Below are positions 43,601-50,804 of a DNA stretch of 64,000 bases, in pieces; positions within the stretch are counted from its first letter, which is position 1, and every line of letters starts with the position of its first letter. The notes under the pieces are model-generated. The model ran no database searches. It saw only the letters and a program-made list of their open reading frames with translations, and was not told the DNA's origin. This DNA comes from Chryseobacterium sp. Leaf394 (GTDB taxonomy: Bacteria > Bacteroidota > Bacteroidia > Flavobacteriales > Weeksellaceae). The position numbers and the translations under genes were made by a program. The DNA is taken from the NCBI RefSeq assembly GCF_001424105.1, contig NZ_LMQH01000011.1, positions 905,816 through 969,815 of the forward strand, given 5' to 3'.

Positions 43601-44344
43601 GATACGCTGAATGCATTCCAAAAAGAAGGAGCAATTGTTAGCAGTTTGCCTTTGATTAATATCAATCATAAATTGCTTGACGAAAGCATCGATGCATGGG
43701 TGGAAGAAATTAAACAGTCACAGATTTTAGCGTTCTCCGGAGGATTCTCTGCGGGTGATGAACCAGATGGTTCTGCTAAGTTTATCGTGAATGTTTTGAA
43801 GAACGAAAAGATGAAAAACGCCGTTCACGAATTGCTCGACAGAGACGGAATGATCATTGGAATCTGTAACGGTTTCCAGGCTTTGGTGAAGTCAGGATTA
43901 TTGCCTTACGGTATAATTAAGGATCTGGACGAAAATTCTCCAACGTTGGCTCACAACGCGATCAGAAGACACATTTCTCAAATGGTGAACGTGAAAGTTC
44001 TGAATGACGAATCACCTTGGTTAAAAGGAATGAAAGATCAGGTGTTCACCATTCCAATTTCTCACGGCGAAGGTCGTTTTATGGCTTCGGAAGAAGAAAT
44101 TCAGAAGTTGTATGAGAACGGACAGATTGCGACGCAGTACTTAGACTTAGATGGAAACATCGCTCACGGAATGCCTTTCAATCCTAATAACTCATTATTC
44201 GGAATTGAAGGAATCACAAGTCCGTGTGGAAAAATCTACGGAAGAATGGGGCACCCTGAACGTTTTGCAGAAGGTTTGATGAAAAATATTCCGACTGCGA
44301 ATTACCATAATATCTTCAAAAACGGAGTGGAGTACTTTAAGTAA
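40646..44344 (+). CDS. purL: Phosphoribosylformylglycinamidine synthase (large, single-chain)
   Basis: A 1232-residue long-form PurL converting FGAR to FGAM with glutamine and ATP. The N-terminal PurS-like part is followed by the linker YWSDHCRHTTFETEL and two AIR-synthase-type halves (LLFKNETHNHPTEIEPFGGA with the catalytic His; GGATGRDGVGGASGSS; then GMGGDYKN-like and GGKDSMSGTY). The C-terminal glutaminase has PVFPGTNCEYD, the nucleophile Cys in GICNGFQALV, and the catalytic His in PISHGEGRF. This single-chain form is usual in Bacteroidota. It ends with a strong hairpin. Confidence 0.97.
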   Translation: MSQNKRIFVEKRGIFDVESPKIFDEVKAVVPSVQSVKVYNVYDIFGLNDGEFEKVVNSTFVDPVTDILIEENPAVGVYFALEFLPGQYDQRADSAQQCIALLTGNEKSKVRSGKLMQFEGISEADLVKIKDLLINKVESQEKDLATLNIPAEETPSKVIVHEGFINFDDAQLEEFFNSHGFALGLDDLKFIQEYFKTEQRNPTETELKVLDTYWSDHCRHTTFETELSNIEFEGQFKHTLETIFNDYIEKRKFLGRELKPISLMDLATVCGRYFHKTGNLENLVVSDEINACTIQIEAEYDGKKEPWYLLFKNETHNHPTEIEPFGGASTCLGGAIRDPLSGRSFVFQAMRLTGAADVLEPVSHTLPGKLPQKTITKQAANGYSSYGNQIGLATTMVSEIYDEGYKAKRMEVGFVTGAVPVDWVRREKPEAGDSIIILGGATGRDGVGGASGSSKEQDETSIHTMSSEVQKGNAVEERKIQRLFRNPEVTRLIKKSNDFGAGGVSVAIGEIADSLEVNLDVLPLKYEGLNGTELAISESQERMAVVVEPKDKDQFIRFCEAENIVAVEVAKVTDSGRMQMFWKGDKIVDLSREFLDTNGCSKSQEVKITHLNELKEETEVFTEENFLKILADKNVASQKGLLEMFDSSIGATTVAMPLGGKYQQTLMEGSAQTLPILGAKDIETVSFASCGFDAEISKQNSLLGASYAVVESVAKIVAMGGDYKNIRLSFQEYFEKLGQNAEKWGKPLASLLGAYDAQINLGLAAIGGKDSMSGTYQDLNVPPTLISFACANGEKKNVISPEFKQAGNKLYFFNHIPQENGLPNYENLKTVFELIFDNIKAGKIVSVKTVKEGGVAVALAKMSFGNRLGADITVADENILLAKNIGSLIIESSEELSSVDLQLIGEVENSNILKISGLNFEIEKLLEANTNTFENLFSTVEKEKITVELDSNLNSVNPRNIVIKKHGIAQPRVFAPVFPGTNCEYDTLNAFQKEGAIVSSLPLININHKLLDESIDAWVEEIKQSQILAFSGGFSAGDEPDGSAKFIVNVLKNEKMKNAVHELLDRDGMIIGICNGFQALVKSGLLPYGIIKDLDENSPTLAHNAIRRHISQMVNVKVLNDESPWLKGMKDQVFTIPISHGEGRFMASEEEIQKLYENGQIATQYLDLDGNIAHGMPFNPNNSLFGIEGITSPCGKIYGRMGHPERFAEGLMKNIPTANYHNIFKNGVEYFK

Positions 44345-44405
44345 GCGGATGGCTTTTGGCAATTTGCTTTTGGCTTAAAAATACTGAGTTTAAAATACGA
44401 CTTTC

Positions 44406-44437
44406 AACCTAACGGGTTTTCAAAACCCCGTTAGGTT
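44406..44437 (+). terminator. Hairpin terminator after purL
   Basis: AACCTAACGGG and CCCGTTAGGTT, with TTTT/AAAA extending the stem, make a very stable hairpin about 60 bp after the purL stop. The T-run after it is short (TTT), so termination efficiency is uncertain. Confidence 0.65.
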
Positions 44438-44472
44438 TAGAGAAAACTGTCTGTTGAAATATTTATATCAAA

Positions 44473-44859
44473 TTGGATAATTCAAATAAAAATAAAAGAG
44501 AATCGGCTGTCATCAATGGCAGCCGTTTTTCTGATTTATCAGGATTCTACGAAGAAGTTTCTCAGGTTTTGATGAAAGATGAAGATTGGAAAGTCGGTAC
44601 GCTCGATGGATTTGATGACATTTTGTATGGATTTACAGGTGAAATTATCTGGAAAGATTCTCAAAAATCAAAGGAAGATTTAGGATTAGAAGCAACAAAG
44701 AAATTCTACGAAAATAAAATCAGGCAGGGAAAGCCTTTTAATATCAATTTGGCCAAACAAAAACTGGCGGATGTGATTGCCGGAAACGGACAGACCTTGT
44801 ATGAAATCCTGATTGAAATTTTAGAATCGCATAAAAATATAACCCTACTTTTAGATTAA
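44473..44859 (+). CDS. Barstar-like ribonuclease inhibitor family protein
   Basis: A 128-residue protein, with a TTG start at 44473 since no suitable ATG precedes the conserved region. AVINGSRFSDLSGFYEEVSQVL (12-33), LDGFDDILYGFTGEIIWKDS and the C-terminal ILESHKNITLLLD match the barstar fold (helix-strand plan with a final beta strand). Barstars block barnase-type RNases, but no barnase or contact-toxin gene is next to it. It is followed after 1 bp by an SGNH hydrolase. A protective immunity role against neighbours' toxins, or a housekeeping function, are both possible. Confidence 0.72.
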   Translation: MDNSNKNKRESAVINGSRFSDLSGFYEEVSQVLMKDEDWKVGTLDGFDDILYGFTGEIIWKDSQKSKEDLGLEATKKFYENKIRQGKPFNINLAKQKLADVIAGNGQTLYEILIEILESHKNITLLLD

Positions 44860-44860
44860 A

Positions 44861-45490
44861 ATGAAGAAGAAAATGATGTACGGATTATTCTTTGGTGACA
44901 GCATAACCTACGGCGAATACGATGGAGTTTTCGGTGGCTGGGTCGATATTCTCAAACGGTACGCTTTGCAGAAGTACAATGAAGGAGGGAATGAATTAAT
45001 TCTTTTCAATCTTGGTATTGGCGGTGAAACTTCAGAAGGTTTGGTTAAAAGAATTCAAAACGAAATGACTGCCAGAAATGCTGAAGATGGAAATATTGTA
45101 TTCATCGGTTACGGCGCCAATGATTTAGCTGTGAAAGATCAAAAGCAAATAGTAAATCCTGAACAATTTAAAGCAAATATTGAAAAGGCAATTCAGCAGG
45201 CGCAGGATTTTTCTAAAGAGATTTATCTGGTGAGTATTCTTCCTATTTCAGAAAAAGTAGCGGGTAAAATTTCCGCAACCGGAAAAGTAAGAACGAATGA
45301 AGAAGTTTTGGTTTACAATCAAATTCTGAAAGGTATTGCCATTGAAAATTCTTTAATTTATATCGATTTTCATTCGGCATTTTTAGAAGATAAAGAAGTT
45401 CTACTTTCCCAAGACGGTGTACATCCCAACGAAAAAGGATATGGAATGATGGCCGAAATTGCAATTCCAATTATTGAAAAATATTTATAA
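44861..45490 (+). CDS. SGNH/GDSL hydrolase
   Basis: A 209-residue esterase-type protein. Block I is FFGDSITYGE with the nucleophile Ser14; block II Gly is in LGIGGETSEG; block III is YGANDL; block V is DGVHPNEKGYGMM with the Asp/His of the triad. There is no signal peptide, suggesting a cytoplasmic acyl hydrolase. It lies 1 bp after the barstar-like gene and its stop is directly followed by the next gene, so the three form an operon. Confidence 0.9.
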   Translation: MKKKMMYGLFFGDSITYGEYDGVFGGWVDILKRYALQKYNEGGNELILFNLGIGGETSEGLVKRIQNEMTARNAEDGNIVFIGYGANDLAVKDQKQIVNPEQFKANIEKAIQQAQDFSKEIYLVSILPISEKVAGKISATGKVRTNEEVLVYNQILKGIAIENSLIYIDFHSAFLEDKEVLLSQDGVHPNEKGYGMMAEIAIPIIEKYL

Positions 45491-45823
45491 ATGCCTAACT
45501 TATTTTCATACGGAACTTTGCAGAAAGAGCAGGTTCAGCTCGAAACATTTGGAAGAATTTTAAGAGGTGAAAAAGATATTCTTGTTGGATATCAACTCAA
45601 AATGCTTGAAATAAAAGATCCCGAAGTTTTACGGAAAAGCAATCAGAAATACCATCCGATTTTGGAATTTTCAGGAAACAGTGCAGATGAAGTAGAAGGT
45701 GTTCTTTTTGAAGTGAGCAATGAGGAAATCCTTCAGGCTGATAAATACGAAGTGGACGACTACAAAAGAATTGAAACTGTTTTTAAATCCGGAAAGAAAG
45801 GATTTATCTACGTGGGAAAATAG
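45491..45823 (+). CDS. Gamma-glutamylcyclotransferase (AIG2-like) family protein
   Basis: A 110-residue protein with the typical LFSYGTLQKEQVQLETFGR start, where YGTL binds the gamma-glutamyl group, and the VEGVLFEVSNEEILQADKYE region carrying the expected acidic catalytic residue. Members cleave gamma-glutamyl compounds to pyroglutamate, or handle related amines. Its ATG begins on the base after the upstream stop codon, indicating tight coupling to the SGNH hydrolase gene. Confidence 0.9.
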   Translation: MPNLFSYGTLQKEQVQLETFGRILRGEKDILVGYQLKMLEIKDPEVLRKSNQKYHPILEFSGNSADEVEGVLFEVSNEEILQADKYEVDDYKRIETVFKSGKKGFIYVGK

Positions 45824-45883
45824 GCTTAAAAGTTCGTAAAAGAAGTACAGCAGAAAAATCGGTGAAATCTGTGGGAATACAAA

Positions 45884-46240
45884 TTAACCAAAAATATATT
45901 TCCAGTACACAAAAACTCCCACAATAACAGAAGCTGCCGCAATCATAGTCACAGCTCCAGCGGAAATATCTTTAATGAAACCGATTCTTTTATCAAATTC
46001 TGGATGAATGATATCGCAAATCTTTTCGATGGCTGTATTGAAAGTTTCAGCGGCCAAAACTCCGATAGAAACTGTTAAGACCAAAACGGTGTCAAGCGCA
46101 GAAAGTTTCAGATAAAAAATCAAAACAATATTAATCAGCAGAGCAACCAATTCAATCTGAAAATTTCTCTCAGACTTAAGCATCATCCAAATTCCCCGAA
46201 AGGAGTTGATAAAGCTTTTATGAATAGGCGGTTTTCTCAT
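45884..46240 (-). CDS. Diacylglycerol kinase / undecaprenol kinase family (DgkA)
   Basis: A 118-residue membrane protein with an amphipathic N-terminus (SFINSFRGIWMMLKSERNFQIE) and three helices. The metal- and lipid-binding motif reads AAETFNTAIEKICDIIHP, matching ExxNTAIExxxD of DgkA. In Gram-positives and Bacteroidota these small kinases act on undecaprenol or diacylglycerol to recycle lipids at the inner membrane. It is on the minus strand, diverging from dnaN. Substrate preference cannot be told from sequence. Confidence 0.92.
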   Translation of the reverse strand: MRKPPIHKSFINSFRGIWMMLKSERNFQIELVALLINIVLIFYLKLSALDTVLVLTVSIGVLAAETFNTAIEKICDIIHPEFDKRIGFIKDISAGAVTMIAAASVIVGVFVYWKYIFG

Positions 46241-46356
46241 TTATAAAATTGATGTTTGGCAAAGATAGTTGATTAAATAATTCAGAAAAAAAATAATTCT
46301 TTTGATGGTTGTTAATAACTCTAAGTATTATTCTTTTCTATCTGTGTTCTATTTGT

Positions 46357-46364
46357 TATATTTG
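46357..46364 (+). promoter_or_regulatory. -7 box of the dnaN transcript
   Basis: TATATTTG is a perfect match to TAnnTTTG, giving a leader of about 100 nt before dnaN, much longer than others in this window. Confidence 0.6.
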
Positions 46365-46385
46365 TAAAAACTTATTTTTAAATCT

Positions 46386-46475
46386 ATGAAATCGCGTTTG
46401 TTTTCTAAAATAAACTTTTGTTTTAGTTTTGCGATTGCATATGACCAATTAAAAACAATAATAATCTACATATGA
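46386..46475 (+). CDS. Candidate 29-codon leader ORF overlapping the dnaN start
   Basis: An ATG 22 nt after the dnaN -7 box opens a 29-codon frame (MKSRLFSKINFCFSFAIAYD... ) that ends at TGA 46473-46475, overlapping the dnaN ATG at 46472 as ATGA. Inside are the inverted repeats AATCGC/GCGATT (46390/46431) and CTAAAA/TTTTAG (46405/46421), forming a leader hairpin. This could couple dnaN translation to ribosome passage over the leader. A chance ORF is possible; there is no protein evidence. Confidence 0.35.
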   Translation: MKSRLFSKINFCFSFAIAYDQLKTIIIYI

Positions 46476-47602
46476 AATTTATTATTTCAAGTGGTGAACT
46501 GCAGAAAGCATTGCAAACTGTAAGTGGCGTAATATCAAGCTCTCAGTCGAGACCGATTTTAGAAAACTATCTTTTTGAGTTAAACGAAAATAACCTTACC
46601 ATTACCGCCTCTGACGGCGAAACAACTTTGGTAACTTCACTAGATGTAAAGTCTGATGATGCCGGTAAATTTGCGGTTCCTGCCAAAATTTTTCAGGATT
46701 TTATAAAAACCTATGGCGAACAGCCGCTGACGCTTGTCGTAAAAGACAATGCTGAAGGTACCGGAAGCCAACTTGAGATTTTAGATGAGAAAGATAATTT
46801 TGCGGTGGCATTAGACAATGCAGACGATTATCCTGAACTTCCGGAATTTGAATCTGCGCAAAGCGTGACCATGCCTGCGGGAGTTTTATCTGAAGCTTTA
46901 ACCAACACACTTTTCGCTACAAGTAACGATTCTCTACGTCCGGTAATGACAGGTGTTCTGTTCCAGTTTGGCGAAAACGAAACAAATTTTGTTTCTACCG
47001 ATTCTCACAGATTGGTAGTGTACAAAAGAACAGATTTGATGAATGCCGAGCCAATGGAATTCATTATGCCTAAAAAACCTCTGAATATTTTCAAAAATAT
47101 TTTAGCAAGCTCAAACGAAGATCTTACCATCGACTTCAATGAGAATATGGCTAAATTTACTTTCGGAAAACACATCTGGATCTGTAGATTAATCGACGGA
47201 AAATATCCAAATTACACTGCAGTAATTCCTAAAGAAAACCCGAATGTATTGACGATTAACAGAAACTTACTGTTGGGAGCGATCAGAAGAGCTTCTATCA
47301 TGTCAAATAAATCAACAAATCAAGTTAGATTTAAACTGTCTGCCAATATTCTTCACCTTCACGCAGAAGATACAGAATATGCAAACAAAGCCGATATGCA
47401 GATTCCTTGTGACTACAATGGTGAAGATATCAACATTGGTTTCAGCTCTAAATTTTTAACTGAAATGTTGGGTATTTTGGCAGCAGACGATATCACTATG
47501 AAAATGTCTCAACCCAACAGACCGGGAATCATTGAGCCGTTGGATGGTCTGGAAGAAAACGAAAACATTTTAATGTTATCAATGCCGGTAATCGGGTTGT
47601 AA
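46472..47602 (+). CDS. dnaN: DNA polymerase III beta subunit (sliding clamp)
   Basis: A 376-residue clamp with three repeated domains. Diagnostic stretches are SSQSRPILENYLFELNENNLTITASD in domain 1, FATSNDSLRPVMTGVLFQ plus STDSHRLVVYKR in domain 2, and the C-terminal NILMLSMPVIGL. The protein encircles DNA as a dimer and tethers polymerase III. It is not next to dnaA or recF here, which is common in Bacteroidota. It has its own promoter with a long structured leader and a downstream terminator. Confidence 0.97.
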   Translation: MKFIISSGELQKALQTVSGVISSSQSRPILENYLFELNENNLTITASDGETTLVTSLDVKSDDAGKFAVPAKIFQDFIKTYGEQPLTLVVKDNAEGTGSQLEILDEKDNFAVALDNADDYPELPEFESAQSVTMPAGVLSEALTNTLFATSNDSLRPVMTGVLFQFGENETNFVSTDSHRLVVYKRTDLMNAEPMEFIMPKKPLNIFKNILASSNEDLTIDFNENMAKFTFGKHIWICRLIDGKYPNYTAVIPKENPNVLTINRNLLLGAIRRASIMSNKSTNQVRFKLSANILHLHAEDTEYANKADMQIPCDYNGEDINIGFSSKFLTEMLGILAADDITMKMSQPNRPGIIEPLDGLEENENILMLSMPVIGL

Positions 47603-47622
47603 GATTAAATTTAATAATACTG

Positions 47623-47657
47623 AAAGAGGTTTTGATAATTTTCAAAGCCTCTTTTTT
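47623..47657 (+). terminator. Terminator of dnaN
   Basis: AAAGAGGTTTTG and CAAAGCCTCTTT pair with one wobble, followed by TTTTTT. The remaining 260 bp to the dipeptidase gene contain no other feature I can support. Confidence 0.8.
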
Positions 47658-47917
47658 GTTTCTGTAAATTAATTTTTCGGGATAAAATGCTCACGTTTGT
47701 CTATACAATTGGCAAGTTCGTCTATTAAATTTGAGATTAAGCTTTAATTGATTTTACTTTGTCTTATAAAACAGGATAAAAGTGATTGATGTAAGCGTAA
47801 AGTCAAGGTTTGAAATCACAATATTAATCTGTAAAAAATGTTTCCTGATCAGAAAAGATCATTTGGAATAATTGAATTTAATCTTTTTTAAATTTAAACT
47901 GTCTAAAAAATAAAAAA

Positions 47918-49144
47918 TTGGAAAATAGTCAGCATCATTGGTCACGACGTAAATTTATCGCTGCAATGGGCGGCGCGGGTGCATTTGTTTTTATAAATCC
48001 TTTTTCTTCGTGGACTACTTTCAGTTCAGAAGACGACAGGATTGCAAGAATTGTTTCAAAAACTTTCGGTATCGATACGCACAATCATGTCGATGTTCCA
48101 TTGATTTTGAGCGAACTTCCCGGACCGAAGTTGGATTTGAGAGGTGAAATTAAAAAGTCGGGACTCTCTGGCATCGTGATGACTTTTGCAGTAGACTATC
48201 AAAAACTCACTGAAGAAGGCCAAGCTTACGACAGATTTTTAAATGGTTTGACAGCGATGGATCAGGTACTTGAAGATAATTCAATGAAAAGAGCTCTCAA
48301 TCTTGCAGACCTTGAAGAAGCAAAGAGAGCAAAAACACCCATCGTAATTCAGTCTGTAGAAGGCGGACATTTTTTAGAAGGAAAAATTGAACGGTTGAAG
48401 GTTGCTTATGATCGAGGTTTAAGACATTTTGGGCTGCTTCATGATAACGATGCATCGGTACCGTTGGGCGACGTATTTACAAATCCTCCACAATGGGGTG
48501 GACTGACAGCTTTTGGTGCAGAAGTGATCAGAGAATGTGAACGGCTTGGGATTTTAATTGACCTTTCGCATTGTGATAACAATACCATCAATGCCGCACT
48601 CAAAATAGCAAAAAAACCTGTTCTCGTTTCCCATTCCGGCCTCAACACCAGACTTGGCAATAATGAAATGATGTCTAAAATGATGTTGCCAAGACTCATC
48701 AGTAAAGAGCAGGCAAAAATAGTTGCCGGAAACGGCGGCGTCATTGGAGTATGGACTCACCTTGCGGAGAAACCTTCCGACTTTGCAGAGAATATCAAAG
48801 GAATGGTTGATGTGGTCGGAATCGATCATGTCGCGATAGGCACCGATACCAAAATGACGCCTGCTTATCATTCGCCAAGTGATAACTGGGGACAGTCTCA
48901 AAATAAACCTAAACAGGATAAAAATACGGATAAAGATCATCAGTCTGAACAGAATTCTGGTAAGCAGCCACAGAAACACATTGAAAAAACGACCAATACA
49001 AATTGGGCTGACCAGAAACGCGGGTTTTATTACAGCGTTGTTGAATCTTTATTAAACGCTGGTTTCAGTGAAAACGAAATCGGAAAAGTAGGTGGAGCTA
49101 ACTACTGTAGAATTTTTGGTGAAACAACTGATCACAAAAATTAA
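47918..49144 (+). CDS. Tat-exported membrane dipeptidase (peptidase family M19)
   Basis: A 408-residue zinc dipeptidase with a twin-arginine signal at the N-terminus: SRRKFIAAMGGAGAFVF (9-25). The start is the TTG at 47918; no ATG would keep the Tat motif. Family features are IDTHNHVDVP near the first metal site, the bridging Glu in QSVEGGHFLEGK, LIDLSHCD, VSHSGLN and the final GGANYCRIFGE. An unusual Lys/Gln/Asn-rich low-complexity insert (about 335-375) lies between GIDHVAIGTD and the end. The first site reads HNH where M19 usually has HND, so the metal ligand pattern may differ. Confidence 0.85.
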   Translation: MENSQHHWSRRKFIAAMGGAGAFVFINPFSSWTTFSSEDDRIARIVSKTFGIDTHNHVDVPLILSELPGPKLDLRGEIKKSGLSGIVMTFAVDYQKLTEEGQAYDRFLNGLTAMDQVLEDNSMKRALNLADLEEAKRAKTPIVIQSVEGGHFLEGKIERLKVAYDRGLRHFGLLHDNDASVPLGDVFTNPPQWGGLTAFGAEVIRECERLGILIDLSHCDNNTINAALKIAKKPVLVSHSGLNTRLGNNEMMSKMMLPRLISKEQAKIVAGNGGVIGVWTHLAEKPSDFAENIKGMVDVVGIDHVAIGTDTKMTPAYHSPSDNWGQSQNKPKQDKNTDKDHQSEQNSGKQPQKHIEKTTNTNWADQKRGFYYSVVESLLNAGFSENEIGKVGGANYCRIFGETTDHKN

Positions 49145-49185
49145 TGGTGCTCAGCCATATTACATAAAGAGCAAATAATAAACTG

Positions 49186-49296
49186 AACTTTTTTGCAAAA
49201 CCGAAATGCTGAGGAAATGAAAAGGAGATGAAGCAGCAAATGAGAACCGAAAATGAAGAGTAGAGAAGAGGTCGGTTTTGCAAAAAGTTTTTTTTT
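49186..49296 (+). ncRNA. Long inverted repeat with T-run, terminator or small-RNA candidate
   Basis: Arms of 18-19 nt (49186-49204, core TTTGCAAAACCGA; and 49272-49289, core TCGGTTTTGCAAA) pair with a single bulged base. They enclose a 67-nt purine-rich loop and are followed by T9. It lies 41 nt after the dipeptidase stop in the otherwise empty 352-bp gap before the sensor kinase gene. It may be an unusually long-looped terminator or the end of a small RNA. Confidence 0.4.
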
Positions 49297-49496
49297 AAAA
49301 TAATCATCTGAACAGTTCAGTTTCAGAAATAAAAAGAAAATTGAAAAAGAATTATGCTTGAAAAAATCTTAAATTCACTTCTGGAAAACTTTCACCGGTC
49401 CGGTATTTTTAAAGGACTGGACAGATTTAAGTTTTAAAAAAAGATGAAGAGACAGATCTTAATTATCTGATTCTTTAATATCCGTTGACAATTAAA

Positions 49497-50522
49497 ATGA
49501 TAAACCTTAAAAACAGAAACCTTGAAATCAGCTTACATCTTTTGATATGGCTGGTTTTGTTCTTTTTGCCCACGGCATTTACGATTGGTTCAGAAACTGA
49601 CTGGAACGGGATTTTCAGACATTTTTGGCTGCAACTGATCTTTCTTGCAGTAATTTTCTACGTCAATTATTCTGTTCTGGTCAAAAGGTTTTTTGATAAC
49701 AGAAAATTATGGTTTTTCATATTTAATTTTTTGTTGCTGGTCATTCTCGTAATTTTGAAAAGTCAGATTTTTGAATGGCTGGAACCACAGAGGTTAAAAA
49801 TGCCGCGAAGACGCCCGCCCGATGGCATCCGCTATTTTTTTGATTTCCTGATTTACCTTATTCCGGTTGCCTTTTCAATTGCCATCAACGCAAGCAAAAG
49901 GATGCAGAAAGCGGAAGAAATGAAAATTGAGGCCGACAATATTAAACTGCAGTCTGAACTTAAACATCTGAAATATCAGTTGCAGCCCCATTTTTTCTTT
50001 AATTCTCTCAATAATATCTACGCACTGATCGATTTCGATTCTGAGAAAGCAAAACAAAGCGTTCACAGCTTAAGCAAACTGATGCGTCATCTTTTATATA
50101 AAACCGATGTCGACAAAATAAGCCTTTCAGAAGAGATCGACTTTCTGAATAAATATATTGACTTAATGTCTGTGAGGTTGAATGACAAAACCAAAGTGTA
50201 CACCAATTTTCCAACGAAGATTCCAAATTTGGAAGTTGCGCCTCTGCTTTTTATATCAATCGTTGAAAATGCCTTTAAGCATGGTGTCTCTGCTACACAA
50301 CATTCAGATATCAGTTTTAAAATGGAGATTTTCGATGATGAAATTCAGTTCACAGCCTCCAATTCCAATTTTCCAAAAACGGACACTGACAAAAGCGGTT
50401 CGGGAATTGGTGTAGAAAATCTGCAAAAAAGACTGAACCTGCTTTACCCAGAAAAACACGATTTTCATTCCTGCCTGAACGACGGAATGTATATTGCGGA
50501 AGTGAAATTGAAAACGAAGTAA
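49497..50522 (+). CDS. LytS/YehU-type sensor histidine kinase
   Basis: A 341-residue kinase from the ATG at 49497 (a TTG at 49485 would add four residues). Four N-terminal membrane helices (about 10-125) are followed by a coiled-coil linker (SKRMQKAEEMKIEADNIKLQ) and the His_kinase domain LKYQLQPHFFFNSLNNIYALI with the phosphorylated His. The GHKL ATPase domain has ISIVENAFKHGVS and GSGIGVENLQKRL. The partner is the LytTR regulator at 51451, but two toxin-antitoxin genes lie in between. No periplasmic sensor domain is present, so the ligand is probably in or at the membrane. Confidence 0.93.
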   Translation: MINLKNRNLEISLHLLIWLVLFFLPTAFTIGSETDWNGIFRHFWLQLIFLAVIFYVNYSVLVKRFFDNRKLWFFIFNFLLLVILVILKSQIFEWLEPQRLKMPRRRPPDGIRYFFDFLIYLIPVAFSIAINASKRMQKAEEMKIEADNIKLQSELKHLKYQLQPHFFFNSLNNIYALIDFDSEKAKQSVHSLSKLMRHLLYKTDVDKISLSEEIDFLNKYIDLMSVRLNDKTKVYTNFPTKIPNLEVAPLLFISIVENAFKHGVSATQHSDISFKMEIFDDEIQFTASNSNFPKTDTDKSGSGIGVENLQKRLNLLYPEKHDFHSCLNDGMYIAEVKLKTK

Positions 50523-50564
50523 ATACTTAATTTTAAAATTCTTATCTTTGAGTTAGTTGAAATA

Positions 50565-50804
50565 ATGCAAAAATCTTCAAAACTTCATCCAGACTTTTCC
50601 AAAATCCCAAGATTTCTTTTTTGGGATACAGATTTTGATGGGATTGATTGGGAAAAAAAGTATGTTGCAGTTATTAAACGTGTCTTCGAGAGAGGAAGTG
50701 ATGAAGCAAAATCGGAAATTGAGCAATTTTACGGTAAGGAATTAGTTACGATGGTTCTGAATTCTAAATCAACAAAACCAATGCATCTTCACATCAATAA
50801 ATAA
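50565..50804 (+). CDS. DUF6922-like small protein, probable antitoxin
   Basis: A 79-residue protein, PRFLFWDTDFDGIDWEKKY followed by VIKRVFERGSDEAKSEIEQFYG, a pattern I associate with the DUF6922 family usually found next to AbiEii-type nucleotidyltransferases. It has no wing-helix like the classic AbiEi antitoxin. Its stop overlaps the next start as TAATG, so the two are translated together. It begins 42 bp after the kinase gene. Confidence 0.75.
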   Translation: MQKSSKLHPDFSKIPRFLFWDTDFDGIDWEKKYVAVIKRVFERGSDEAKSEIEQFYGKELVTMVLNSKSTKPMHLHINK

